Shown here: one piece after another, positions 1 through 7,687 of the stretch
Position numbering within the stretch: position 1 is the stretch's first letter
Layout: each line of letters starts with the position of its first letter
NCBI RefSeq assembly: GCF_900115105.1
Contig: NZ_FOYP01000001.1
Span: 1,886,097-1,950,096 of the forward strand
Direction: 5' to 3'
DNA length: 64,000 nt
DNA from: Yoonia tamlensis
Lineage (GTDB): Bacteria; Pseudomonadota; Alphaproteobacteria; Rhodobacterales; Rhodobacteraceae
Notes under the pieces: generated by a model
Told to the model about the DNA's origin: nothing
The model's database searches: none
What the model saw: only the letters and a program-made list of their open reading frames with translations
Made by a program: the position numbers and the translations under genes

Positions 1-1
1 G

Positions 2-1390
2 GTCACGCCGCGCGAAGACGACGCCGAACCGCAGGACGAAATCGCACCGGCCCCTGCCGCGCCGCCTGAAATCGTTGTGGTCAACGACCCCGCACCAACG
101 CCCGCGCCCGCCACTGCACCGACACCCGATAGCGTGCCGCAAACCGCCATCCCGAAAGCCGACAGCAAACCCGCAAAACGCAGCGCAACCAGCCTGCGCG
201 TAGACCCTGAACGGGTCGACAGATTAATTAACGCGGTCGGCGAGCTGATCATCAACCAATCCGTCATTTCGCAGCGGCTGGAAAAGGCCAAGCTACCAAA
301 TTCTTCCGAACTGTTTGCCGATCTTGACGACTACAAACTTCTTGCCCGCGAAATTCAGGAAGGCGTAATGGCGATCCGTGCGCAGCCGGTCAAACCACTG
401 TTTCAACGCATGTTGCGGATCGCGCGCGAAGCGGCGGATGGCACAGGCAAGGACGTCGCACTGTTGACCGATGGCGAGAATACCGAGGTCGACAAAACCG
501 TTGTCGAACGGCTTGCAGATCCGCTGACACATATGATCCGAAACGCGATCGATCACGGGATCGAATCGCCCGCGCAACGCAAGGCCGTAGGCAAGCCCGC
601 ACAGGGTGTGCTTTCACTGACCGCGCGGCAAAGATCGGGCAGTATTGTCATCGAAATCGCCGATGACGGCGCCGGATTGAACCGCAAACGCATCCATGAA
701 ATCGCCATCAAAAAGGGGCTTGTTGCCGGTGATGCGGTGCTTAGCGAACAAGAAATCGACCAATTGCTCTTTGCGCCAGGTTTTTCGACGGCCGCCGAGG
801 TGACAAACCTGTCGGGCCGCGGGGTCGGGATGGATGTTGTAAAAACGGCGATCACGGCGCTCGGCGGGCGCGTCGCCATCGCCAGTATGCCGGGCAAGGG
901 CACCACGTTTTCAATAACCCTGCCGCTCACGCTGGCGGTGATGGACGGGATGATCATCAATGTCGGTGGCCAAACGATGGTGGTTCCGATTTCGAGTATT
1001 CTTGAATCGATCCGGCCAAATGCGGCTGACCTTTCGCGCATCGGCCTGAACGGCGAACTTTTGCGGATTCGCGGCGAATATGTCCCGATTATTGATCTGG
1101 CGGACAGGCTCGGGCAGCCGCGCGACGGGCGCTCCATGACAGAGCGTGTGCTGCTTTTGATCCAGACAGAGGCTGTGCCGCAATGCGCGCTGGCCGTCGA
1201 CGACATTTACGACCAAAGGCAGGTCGTCGTGAAAAGCATGCTTGGCAATTACGGCGCAATAGCCGGCATTTCCGGCGCAACCATTCTGGGTGACGGTAAA
1301 ATCGCCTTGATCATTGACCCCGATGCAATCGCGCAAAACGCGCGCCCCCTTAACTATGAAGAGGAGCCGGCGCATGTCGCAGCAGGCTGA
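2..1390 (+). CDS. cheA: Chemotaxis histidine kinase CheA, 3' part
   Basis: CheA is the cytoplasmic kinase that takes signals from chemoreceptors through CheW and phosphorylates response regulators. The frame is already open at base 2 with no stop or convincing start, so the gene begins outside the window and the phosphorylated His (HPt) domain is not visible. What is present, in order: a Pro/Ala-rich linker (to about base 180), dimerisation helices (about 200-420), an HATPase domain with N box NAIDHGIE (542-565), G1 box DDGAGL (662-679) and G2 box GRGVG (815-829), and a C-terminal CheW-like regulatory domain (about 940-1380). Its last 17 bases overlap cheW, which suggests coupled translation within the che operon. 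Identity is secure; which CheA paralogue it is cannot be told. Confidence 0.96.
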   Translation, partial: VTPREDDAEPQDEIAPAPAAPPEIVVVNDPAPTPAPATAPTPDSVPQTAIPKADSKPAKRSATSLRVDPERVDRLINAVGELIINQSVISQRLEKAKLPNSSELFADLDDYKLLAREIQEGVMAIRAQPVKPLFQRMLRIAREAADGTGKDVALLTDGENTEVDKTVVERLADPLTHMIRNAIDHGIESPAQRKAVGKPAQGVLSLTARQRSGSIVIEIADDGAGLNRKRIHEIAIKKGLVAGDAVLSEQEIDQLLFAPGFSTAAEVTNLSGRGVGMDVVKTAITALGGRVAIASMPGKGTTFSITLPLTLAVMDGMIINVGGQTMVVPISSILESIRPNAADLSRIGLNGELLRIRGEYVPIIDLADRLGQPRDGRSMTERVLLLIQTEAVPQCALAVDDIYDQRQVVVKSMLGNYGAIAGISGATILGDGKIALIIDPDAIAQNARPLNYEEEPAHVAAG

Positions 1391-1841
1391 ATCCCCGCAA
1401 GCAAAACAGCTCGAATTTGTCACTCTGGTTGCCGGTGGCCAGAATTTCTGCGTCGAAATCACGCAAATCCGCGAAATCAGGCGCTGGACCCCGGTCACGA
1501 TCCTGCCGCATTCGCCGCCGCATGTTTTGGGCGTCATCAACCTGCGCGGGGCCGTCATCCCGATCATCGATCTTGCCGTGAAGATGGGATTTGAAAAAAT
1601 CCAGCCAACAGAAAGGCACGTCATTATCATCACAGCCATTGATGAACGCATTGTCGGGCTTTTGGTTGAATCGGTTTCCGAAATTCTCGGGGTCAGCGCC
1701 GAGATGGTGCGCGATACCCCGCGCGGCCCAGAAGATCCGGCAACGCGCGCGATCCAGGGAATCATCCCTGTCGCCGACGATATGACCAAAATCATCAATC
1801 TGAGCGCGTTACTGCCCAGCCCTGATCCGGTGGCGGCATGA
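1374..1841 (+). CDS. cheW: Chemotaxis coupling protein CheW
   Basis: CheW bridges chemoreceptors and CheA in the cytoplasmic receptor array. The 155-residue product is one CheW domain, recognisable by ITQIREIRRW near the N terminus and GVINLRGAVIPIIDL around residues 53-67, both typical of the paired SH3-like barrels. I chose ATG 1374 because a GAGGAG sequence lies just upstream (about 1361-1366) and the domain starts shortly after it; a longer upstream reading lies wholly inside cheA and lacks support. The gene overlaps cheA by 17 bases and cheR by 4 (ATGA), so all three are probably co-translated. The length is normal for the family. Confidence 0.95.
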   Translation: MSQQAESPQAKQLEFVTLVAGGQNFCVEITQIREIRRWTPVTILPHSPPHVLGVINLRGAVIPIIDLAVKMGFEKIQPTERHVIIITAIDERIVGLLVESVSEILGVSAEMVRDTPRGPEDPATRAIQGIIPVADDMTKIINLSALLPSPDPVAA

Positions 1842-2737
1842 ATGCACCCGCACGCGCCACAACGGATAGTCAACTGGCTGAATTCACCTTTTCAGAAAGC
1901 GATTTTTCACGCATTGCCAAGCTGGCCCGCGAAAAATACGGGCTGGATCTTCAGCCATCAAAAAAAGCGCTGGTCTACTCGCGCCTTGCCAAACGGCTGC
2001 GTTTTCTCAAGCTGACGGCCTTTTCCGACTATTGCGACCTGTTGACCCAAGCCCGCGGCCAAGAGGAAAACCCGCATTTCTTGTCTGCACTCACGACAAA
2101 TGTGACGCATTTTTTTCGCGAAGCGCACCATTTCACTTATCTTGAAAAAGTAGTGATGCCAAAACTGGTTGCAAAAGCACGTGCAGGTCAGCCCGTGCGC
2201 CTGTGGTCATCGGCGTGTTCGTCGGGACAAGAAGCCTATTGTATGGCCACCGTGGTCGATGCCGCCTGTCCCGATTTTGCGTCGCTCGATATCAAGATTC
2301 TGGCGACAGATATCGACCCTGCGGTGGTTGCACAGGCCAAAGCGGGCAAATATCCGGACACGCAGATATCGGCGATCCCGCAAAAATACCGGAAAACCAT
2401 GATCGGGGCGGGTGCGGAACCCGACGCGACGATCGTCATCCACCCAAAGATCAAATCATTGATTTCGTTTGCAGAGTTGAATTTGATCGGCGATTGGCCA
2501 ATGCGAAAGGCGTTTGACGTCATCTTTTGTCGCAATACTGCGATCTATTTTGACCCCGAAACGCAACACCGGCTATGGGCGCGGTTTCACGATCTGCTTG
2601 CCCCCGACGGATACCTCATGATCGGCCATTCGGAACGGCTTGGCGGAGAAGCTGCAAAGCATTTTCGCAATGTCGACATCACGACCTACCAAAAATGCCA
2701 GGAACACAGCGCGTTTCTGGACAGACAGAAAGCATAA
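1838..2737 (+). CDS. cheR: Chemotaxis protein methyltransferase CheR
   Basis: CheR methylates glutamates on chemoreceptors with S-adenosylmethionine, opposing CheB in adaptation. The 299 residues show the small helical N-terminal domain followed by the SAM-dependent methyltransferase domain. Visible motifs are the SAM-binding loop SSACSSGQEAY (around residues 124-134), ATDID after it, and FCRNTAIYFDPE near residues 229-240, the counterpart of the family's FCRNVxIYF. It starts on an ATGA overlap with cheW and is followed after 3 bases by a receiver gene. Length is slightly above the E. coli enzyme, normal for alphaproteobacteria. Confidence 0.96.
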   Translation: MNAPARATTDSQLAEFTFSESDFSRIAKLAREKYGLDLQPSKKALVYSRLAKRLRFLKLTAFSDYCDLLTQARGQEENPHFLSALTTNVTHFFREAHHFTYLEKVVMPKLVAKARAGQPVRLWSSACSSGQEAYCMATVVDAACPDFASLDIKILATDIDPAVVAQAKAGKYPDTQISAIPQKYRKTMIGAGAEPDATIVIHPKIKSLISFAELNLIGDWPMRKAFDVIFCRNTAIYFDPETQHRLWARFHDLLAPDGYLMIGHSERLGGEAAKHFRNVDITTYQKCQEHSAFLDRQKA

Positions 2738-2740
2738 AAC

Positions 2741-3127
2741 ATGAGCCTCAAAGACTCGCTACGCGTAATGATTGTTGATGATATGGGGGTTAGCCGCGGG
2801 CTTTTGGTCCAAGCAATCGAAGAGATGGGCATCTGGAAAAACCAGGCCGAAAACGATGGCCGTGCGGCCCTGGCAAAACTGATTGCCGATCCGGTCCACC
2901 TTGTGCTGTCCGACTACAATATGCCCGGGATGGACGGGTTGGAACTGCTTAAAGCTTTGCGCCAAAACCGATCAACCGCGCGTGTGGGCTTTATTCTGGT
3001 CACCGGCAACCCCACAGCCGAACTGGTCACCAAGGGCAAAGAGCTGGGCGTGAACAATATCATCAAGAAACCCTTTACCACGGCGAGCATGAAACAATGC
3101 ATCGAAAGCGTCGTTGGCCGCCTATGA
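2741..3127 (+). CDS. CheY-like single-domain response regulator
   Basis: A 128-residue stand-alone receiver domain with the full catalytic set: acidic pair D13/D14, phosphoacceptor D58 in LSDYNMPGMDG, T88 in LVTGN and K110 before P111. It has no output domain, so it most likely acts like CheY, taking phosphate from CheA and binding the flagellar switch or serving as a phosphate sink. It sits between cheR and a small unknown gene and shares an ATGA overlap with the latter. I leave the symbol empty because such clusters often hold several cheY copies and the number cannot be assigned by eye. Confidence 0.93.
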   Translation: MSLKDSLRVMIVDDMGVSRGLLVQAIEEMGIWKNQAENDGRAALAKLIADPVHLVLSDYNMPGMDGLELLKALRQNRSTARVGFILVTGNPTAELVTKGKELGVNNIIKKPFTTASMKQCIESVVGRL

Positions 3128-3501
3128 GCAATGCAGGCAATCAGATGGACCGACATGATCTCAAGGCCGTGCTCAGGAACACAAGTGCCGCGATGCGTGA
3201 ACTGGGTCAGACGCTTACTCAATTGGAAGAAGGGCTGTTGGCGGATGTGCTGAACGGCACAAAATTGCAGCACAACAAGCAGGCCCTGCAAACGATCGAT
3301 TTCCTGATGCAGTCAATCGAAGAACTTGCCTTGATGTTTGACCGGATGGAAGCGCACGAACATGTCTCGGGCGAGGTGGACTATATCGATGTGATTGCGC
3401 CAATCCGGTTGCAACGCATCCGCGAACATATTGCAGGCCGGCGGGCGCGATATGCGCAAACCGACGATTTACCAAAAACCAACGGGATTTCAATGTTTTA
3501 G
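3124..3501 (+). CDS. Unrecognised small protein in the che operon
   Basis: 125 residues starting on an ATGA overlap with the cheY-like gene, an arrangement that fixes the start better than the longer reading upstream. The product is polar, with no signal peptide or membrane segment, and looks all-helical: long amphipathic stretches such as MRELGQTLTQLEEGLLADV around residues 23-41 and FLMQSIEELALMF around 60-72 suggest a helical bundle or coiled coil. I do not recognise the family. Position between a receiver and cheB suggests a chemotaxis accessory, for example a phosphatase-like or CheT-type factor, but no catalytic motif supports a specific role. Confidence 0.85.
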   Translation: MSNAGNQMDRHDLKAVLRNTSAAMRELGQTLTQLEEGLLADVLNGTKLQHNKQALQTIDFLMQSIEELALMFDRMEAHEHVSGEVDYIDVIAPIRLQRIREHIAGRRARYAQTDDLPKTNGISMF

Positions 3502-3537
3502 GCCATGATCGGTGACATGGCTTTCGAGGAAAGCAAA

Positions 3538-4239
3538 GTGCACATAGTTGACCAGCAAATGCCCGCGATACGGCGCTGTGACGTGCAGATGGCCGCGCAG
3601 GCCGGCACGGCACCCGCACGGCCGTTAAAACCGGACAAATCCCGCCAGAATGCCGATAACGGGCGGGATCAAAAAATAATTTTGCTGGGCGCATCGACCG
3701 GCGGGGTCGACGCATTGTTGCAAATCCTGCGTCATTTTTCGCCGTTTTGCCCGCCGACGCTTATTGTCCAGCATACCGGCGGTCAATTCGCGGCAAGCCT
3801 GATCCGGCTGCTTGACCGCGCGACGCAAGCAACAGTCTGTGCCGCCCAGGATGGTGCTGTGCCGACCATGGGGCATATCTATCTTTCGCCAAGCACGGAA
3901 TATCACCTGCGCATCGCCACCGGAACGCCGCTGCGGATCGCGCTATGCAACAGCCCTGCCCGCATGGGCCACCGCCCCGCGGTCGACGCGCTTTTTGAAT
4001 CCGCGCTGCCATTTGCGCCAAATATCACCGCAGCGCTGCTGACAGGTATGGGGAAGGACGGCGCGCGCGGGCTTTTGGCGCTGCGTCAGGCAGGCGCGCG
4101 CACCCTTGGGCAGGACGAGAAAACATCGATTATCTACGGCATGCCGCGCGTTGCAAAAACGCTGGGCGCGGTCGAACGCGAACTTCCAATTTCGGAAATC
4201 GGGCCCGCCCTGCTGCGCACTGCAATGAACAGGAGCTGA
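3538..4239 (+). CDS. cheB: CheB-type methylesterase lacking the receiver domain
   Basis: Catalytic domain of the chemoreceptor methylesterase/glutamine deamidase. From the chosen GTG start the product has 233 residues: a non-conserved N-terminal stretch of about 45 residues, then the Rossmann-like domain with nucleophile Ser in GASTGG (about residue 53), His in IVQHTGG (about 79) and Asp in LTGMGKDGARG. The usual CheY-like receiver of about 120 residues is absent, so activity cannot be switched by CheA phosphorylation in the normal way. The GTG at 3538 is preceded by GAGG at a good distance; ATG 3505, eleven codons earlier, is the alternative but has a weak ribosome-binding site. cheD follows directly. 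Confidence 0.9.
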   Translation: MHIVDQQMPAIRRCDVQMAAQAGTAPARPLKPDKSRQNADNGRDQKIILLGASTGGVDALLQILRHFSPFCPPTLIVQHTGGQFAASLIRLLDRATQATVCAAQDGAVPTMGHIYLSPSTEYHLRIATGTPLRIALCNSPARMGHRPAVDALFESALPFAPNITAALLTGMGKDGARGLLALRQAGARTLGQDEKTSIIYGMPRVAKTLGAVERELPISEIGPALLRTAMNRS

Positions 4240-4240
4240 C

Positions 4241-4780
4241 ATGAATTTTCCGCGCACAGCCGAACAACCAATGCAGATCGTCACCGTGATCCAGGGCGAC
4301 TTTGTCGTTTCCGCCGACCCACATGTGATCTTGTCGACCGTCTTGGGGTCTTGTGTCGCGGTTTGTCTGTTTGATCCGTTTGCGCGGGTCGGAGGCATGA
4401 ACCATTTTTTGCTGGCCAGCAGCACAGGTAGCCAATCAAATGACCTGCGCTATGGCGTCAACGCGATGGAGCTTTTGATCAACCGCGTTTTGCATGCCGG
4501 CGGCGATCGCGCGTCGTTGCAGGCAAAGGTATTTGGCGGCGCCCGCATGACCGCCCATGCGGCCGCAATCGGGCGCAATAATGCCGATTTCGCGCTTGAT
4601 TTCCTGCACCGCGAGGGGATCGCCTGTGTGTCGCAAAGTCTTGGCGGCGATCAGGCCCGCCGCGTCCAGTTCACCCCGACTACAGGGGCCGCACGGCAGT
4701 TACAAATTCTCGGATCAGAGCCCGTCATCGAAACCGTGCAACCACCCGTCCCCGCGACAAGCGACATCACATTGTTCTAG
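4241..4780 (+). CDS. cheD: Chemoreceptor glutamine deamidase CheD
   Basis: CheD deamidates glutamines on chemoreceptors and in some bacteria is also a CheC partner. The 179 residues carry the conserved Cys context LGSCVAVCLFD and the His in MNHFLLASS about 25 residues later, the expected catalytic pair, plus KVFGGARM in the middle. It starts one base after the cheB stop, with AGGAG just upstream, and ends the chemotaxis operon: its last four bases overlap the convergent dehydrogenase gene, leaving no room for a terminator in between. Confidence 0.95.
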   Translation: MNFPRTAEQPMQIVTVIQGDFVVSADPHVILSTVLGSCVAVCLFDPFARVGGMNHFLLASSTGSQSNDLRYGVNAMELLINRVLHAGGDRASLQAKVFGGARMTAHAAAIGRNNADFALDFLHREGIACVSQSLGGDQARRVQFTPTTGAARQLQILGSEPVIETVQPPVPATSDITLF

Positions 4781-5658
4781 GATTGCCCGTCAAGCGCCCG
4801 CAACCGTTTCAACAGCGATGACGTATCCCAGCGCCCGCCGCCCAGTTTCTGCACATCCTTGTAGAACTGGTCCACCAGCGCGGTCAGTGGCAGGCTCGCG
4901 CCATTTTCATCGGCAGTGTCCAGACAGATGCCCAGATCCTTGCGCATCCAGTCCACCGCAAACCCGTGTGCATAATGATCGTCAAGCATGGTTTCATAGC
5001 GGTTGGCCATCTGCCAGCTACCCGCGGCACCTTGGCTGATCACCTCGACCACGGCGCGCCCGTCAAGGCCTGCCTTCTGGGCGAAATGCAAGGCTTCCGA
5101 CAGGCCTTGCACCACCCCTGCAATGGCGATCTGGTTGCACATTTTGGTCAATTGCCCTGCGCCGCTTTCACCGATGCGACGACAAATACGCGCATAGGCG
5201 TCCAGCACAGGCGCGGCGCGGTCAAAGTCTTCTTGCGCGCCGCCGCACATCAAAGACAGCACGCCGTTTTCGGCACCCGCCTGCCCGCCGGACACGGGCG
5301 CATCAATAAAGGCAATGCCTTTTTCAGCGGCCGCCGCGTGCAATTCGCGCGTGACGGCCGCGGAAACGGTGGTGTGGTCGATAAAAATCGACCCCGACGC
5401 CATGCTTGCAAATGCACCATCTTCGCCAAGACAAACCGCGCGCAGGTCATCGTCATTGCCGACGCATGCCATCACCATTTCGGCACCTTCGGCGGCGGCG
5501 CGCGGTGTTGCGCCGGTTTGCCCGCCGTGGGTTTCGGCCCATTTTTGGGCCTTGGCCGCCGTCCGGTTATAAACCGTGACGGCGTGCCCTGCCGCTTGCA
5601 AATGCCCTGCCATGGGAAACCCCATAACGCCAAGCCCCAAAAACCCCAGTTTCGCCAT
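4777..5658 (-). CDS. 3-hydroxyisobutyrate dehydrogenase-family enzyme
   Basis: NAD(P)-dependent beta-hydroxyacid dehydrogenase of 293 residues, the usual length. The N-terminal Rossmann motif GLGVMGFPMAGHL (8-20), the substrate-binding signature DAPVSGG (119-125) and the catalytic Lys (about 172, in GQLTKMCNQ) are all intact. The family includes 3-hydroxyisobutyrate dehydrogenase (valine breakdown) and tartronate semialdehyde reductase; the motifs do not decide between them. It lies 26 bases downstream of the acyl-CoA synthetase gene and is probably co-transcribed with it, which mildly favours an organic-acid catabolic role. It converges on cheD with a 4-base overlap. Confidence 0.9.
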   Translation of the reverse strand: MAKLGFLGLGVMGFPMAGHLQAAGHAVTVYNRTAAKAQKWAETHGGQTGATPRAAAEGAEMVMACVGNDDDLRAVCLGEDGAFASMASGSIFIDHTTVSAAVTRELHAAAAEKGIAFIDAPVSGGQAGAENGVLSLMCGGAQEDFDRAAPVLDAYARICRRIGESGAGQLTKMCNQIAIAGVVQGLSEALHFAQKAGLDGRAVVEVISQGAAGSWQMANRYETMLDDHYAHGFAVDWMRKDLGICLDTADENGASLPLTALVDQFYKDVQKLGGGRWDTSSLLKRLRALDGQS

Positions 5659-5684
5659 GTCTTACGTCCTTTTGTAACGGAGCG

Positions 5685-7571
5685 TTATGTGGCGATTTCC
5701 CATGCAACCGTATAGGCACCCAACGCTTTCTCGATCACTTTTTCGTCCACATCGGCGGGTTTTGCAATACGCGCAACCAGCCCACGTTTTTTGTGTTCAA
5801 CGACAGCAACAACGGTCGCGCCTGTATCTGCCAGCTCTGTGTTGTAAATGCGGGCAATCGCTTTCTTGCGCAGGTCGGGCTTAAAGATCTTGCCGACCGC
5901 AGTTTTTGGCAACTCGTCAAGGATTTCCAGATATTTCGGATAGGCTGCACGTTCGTGGATATGCTCCTTGGCAAAGGCGATCAGTTCTTCGGGAGTAATT
6001 TCAGCGCCCGCAACCAGTTCAACATAGGCGCAAGGGATTTCGCCCGCATGCGCATCCGGCTGGCCGATCGCACCTGCAAAGGCAACGGCGGGATGACCGG
6101 CAAGCGCCTCTTCGATCTCGGCGGGATCGATATTATGCCCGCCGCGAATGATCAGATCTTTGGCGCGTCCTGTGATCCACAAATAGCCGTCAGGGTCAAA
6201 GCGTCCCAAATCACCGGTGCGCAGATATTGGGTTTGCGACTTGTCGCCGGGGTAATACAGATCCTCGTTTTTGTCGGCTTCGGTATAGGTTGCGCCCATG
6301 GACACACCTGGGTTCGAGACGCAAATTTCACCGATTTCATCAACGCCGACGGCCTCGCCGGTCGCGACAGACATGATTTTGACGTCTGTATAGGGGAACG
6401 GAATCCCGATCGAACCGACACGTTTTTCACCTTCTGGCGGGTTGATCGAAACCAGACAGGTGGCCTCGGTCAGGCCGTAGCCTTCGCAAATCGTGACGCC
6501 TGCGGCCGCTTCGAACCGTTTGTATAGCTCAAGCGGCAGCGGCGCAGAGCCGCAAAATGCCAGCCGCAATGTCGAAATATCGGCATTCACGGGCCGTTGC
6601 ATCAGCGCCGACATCGCCGTTGGCACGGTGATCATAAAGGTGACTTTGTGCTTTTCGATCAGCTTCCAGAAGTTGTCAAACACGCCGTCACCACGATAGC
6701 CTTGCGGTGTCGGGAATACCACTTCGGCGCCCGACCCCAATGATGCCCCCAAGGACACAATCGTCGCAAATACGTGAAACAGCGGCAGCGGGCAGATTTG
6801 CACGTCTTTTTCAGTAAACAACAGCCGCGCGCCCAGCCAAGCGTTGTAGACAATCCCTGAATAGCGGTGTTGCACGACCTTTGGCATCCCTGTGGTGCCG
6901 CCGGTGTGGAAATAGGCCGCAACACGGTCGCCAGCACTATCCGCAAAGGCAAGCGTGCGGGGCTGTTTTGCCATTTCTTTGTTAAAATCCAGCACCTGTG
7001 CGTCGTGATTGGTCGGGTTCTTGGGCCGGATCAGCGGCACAATAAATTTCTTTACGCCTGTCAGATAGCGCAGCAAATCCACCTCGAGAACGGTTTTGAC
7101 ATTCGGTGCAAACCGGACCGCCTCGGCGGCCTTTTGCGCAACGTCGGTCTTTGGAAACGCCTTGAGCGTCACAAGCACCTTGGCGTTGGTTTCGCGCAGA
7201 ATGGCCGAAATCTGTTCGGCTTCCAGCAAGGGGTTGATCGGGTTGACGATACCGGCGACCTGCCCGCCCAGATAGGTCAGGATGGTCTCAGTCGCGTTGG
7301 GCAGCAAAAACGCGACGACATCATTTTCGCCCACACCCAACGACCGGAACAGGTTTGCAACCTGCGCGGTTTGCGCGCGCAGTTCATTCCAGGACAAGGT
7401 TTCGCATTTTGCCGCGGGATCAGACAGCAAGCTATAGCTTACCGCGTTGCGCTCTCCGAATTTGTCAGCGGTCTGGCTTAGCAGCGCAAAGGTGGTCTTG
7501 GGCAAATCGCGTGCGTCCCAAGGCATTTCATTCTGAATCGCATTGCGATCCTCTATCGTAGCATAAGCCAT
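5685..7571 (-). CDS. Acyl-CoA synthetase (AMP-forming)
   Basis: ATP-dependent ligase that activates a carboxylic acid to its CoA thioester through an acyl-adenylate. The 628-residue product has the adenylation P-loop HTGGTTGMPK (222-231), the EGYGLTEAT motif, the RTGDLGRFD hinge and the C-terminal GRAKDLIIRGGHNI motif; a Lys in the A10 position (AVGKIFKPDLR) is present. The start is supported by a strong GGGGAGGAG ribosome-binding site. A C-terminal extension of about 70 residues beyond the A10 Lys is longer than in medium-chain synthetases. The substrate cannot be read from sequence; neighbouring genes only suggest a fatty or branched-chain acid. Confidence 0.93.
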   Translation of the reverse strand: MAYATIEDRNAIQNEMPWDARDLPKTTFALLSQTADKFGERNAVSYSLLSDPAAKCETLSWNELRAQTAQVANLFRSLGVGENDVVAFLLPNATETILTYLGGQVAGIVNPINPLLEAEQISAILRETNAKVLVTLKAFPKTDVAQKAAEAVRFAPNVKTVLEVDLLRYLTGVKKFIVPLIRPKNPTNHDAQVLDFNKEMAKQPRTLAFADSAGDRVAAYFHTGGTTGMPKVVQHRYSGIVYNAWLGARLLFTEKDVQICPLPLFHVFATIVSLGASLGSGAEVVFPTPQGYRGDGVFDNFWKLIEKHKVTFMITVPTAMSALMQRPVNADISTLRLAFCGSAPLPLELYKRFEAAAGVTICEGYGLTEATCLVSINPPEGEKRVGSIGIPFPYTDVKIMSVATGEAVGVDEIGEICVSNPGVSMGATYTEADKNEDLYYPGDKSQTQYLRTGDLGRFDPDGYLWITGRAKDLIIRGGHNIDPAEIEEALAGHPAVAFAGAIGQPDAHAGEIPCAYVELVAGAEITPEELIAFAKEHIHERAAYPKYLEILDELPKTAVGKIFKPDLRKKAIARIYNTELADTGATVVAVVEHKKRGLVARIAKPADVDEKVIEKALGAYTVAWEIAT

Positions 7572-7687
7572 GCCGTTTCTCCTCCCCTGTGAGTGACGCT
7601 GCCATGCTTTTTACGGCAGTCGCATCTGAACGCCAGCGTGAGCAAATCTACAGCATTGCGCAAGTCTGACGCTACGCAATTTCGTGA

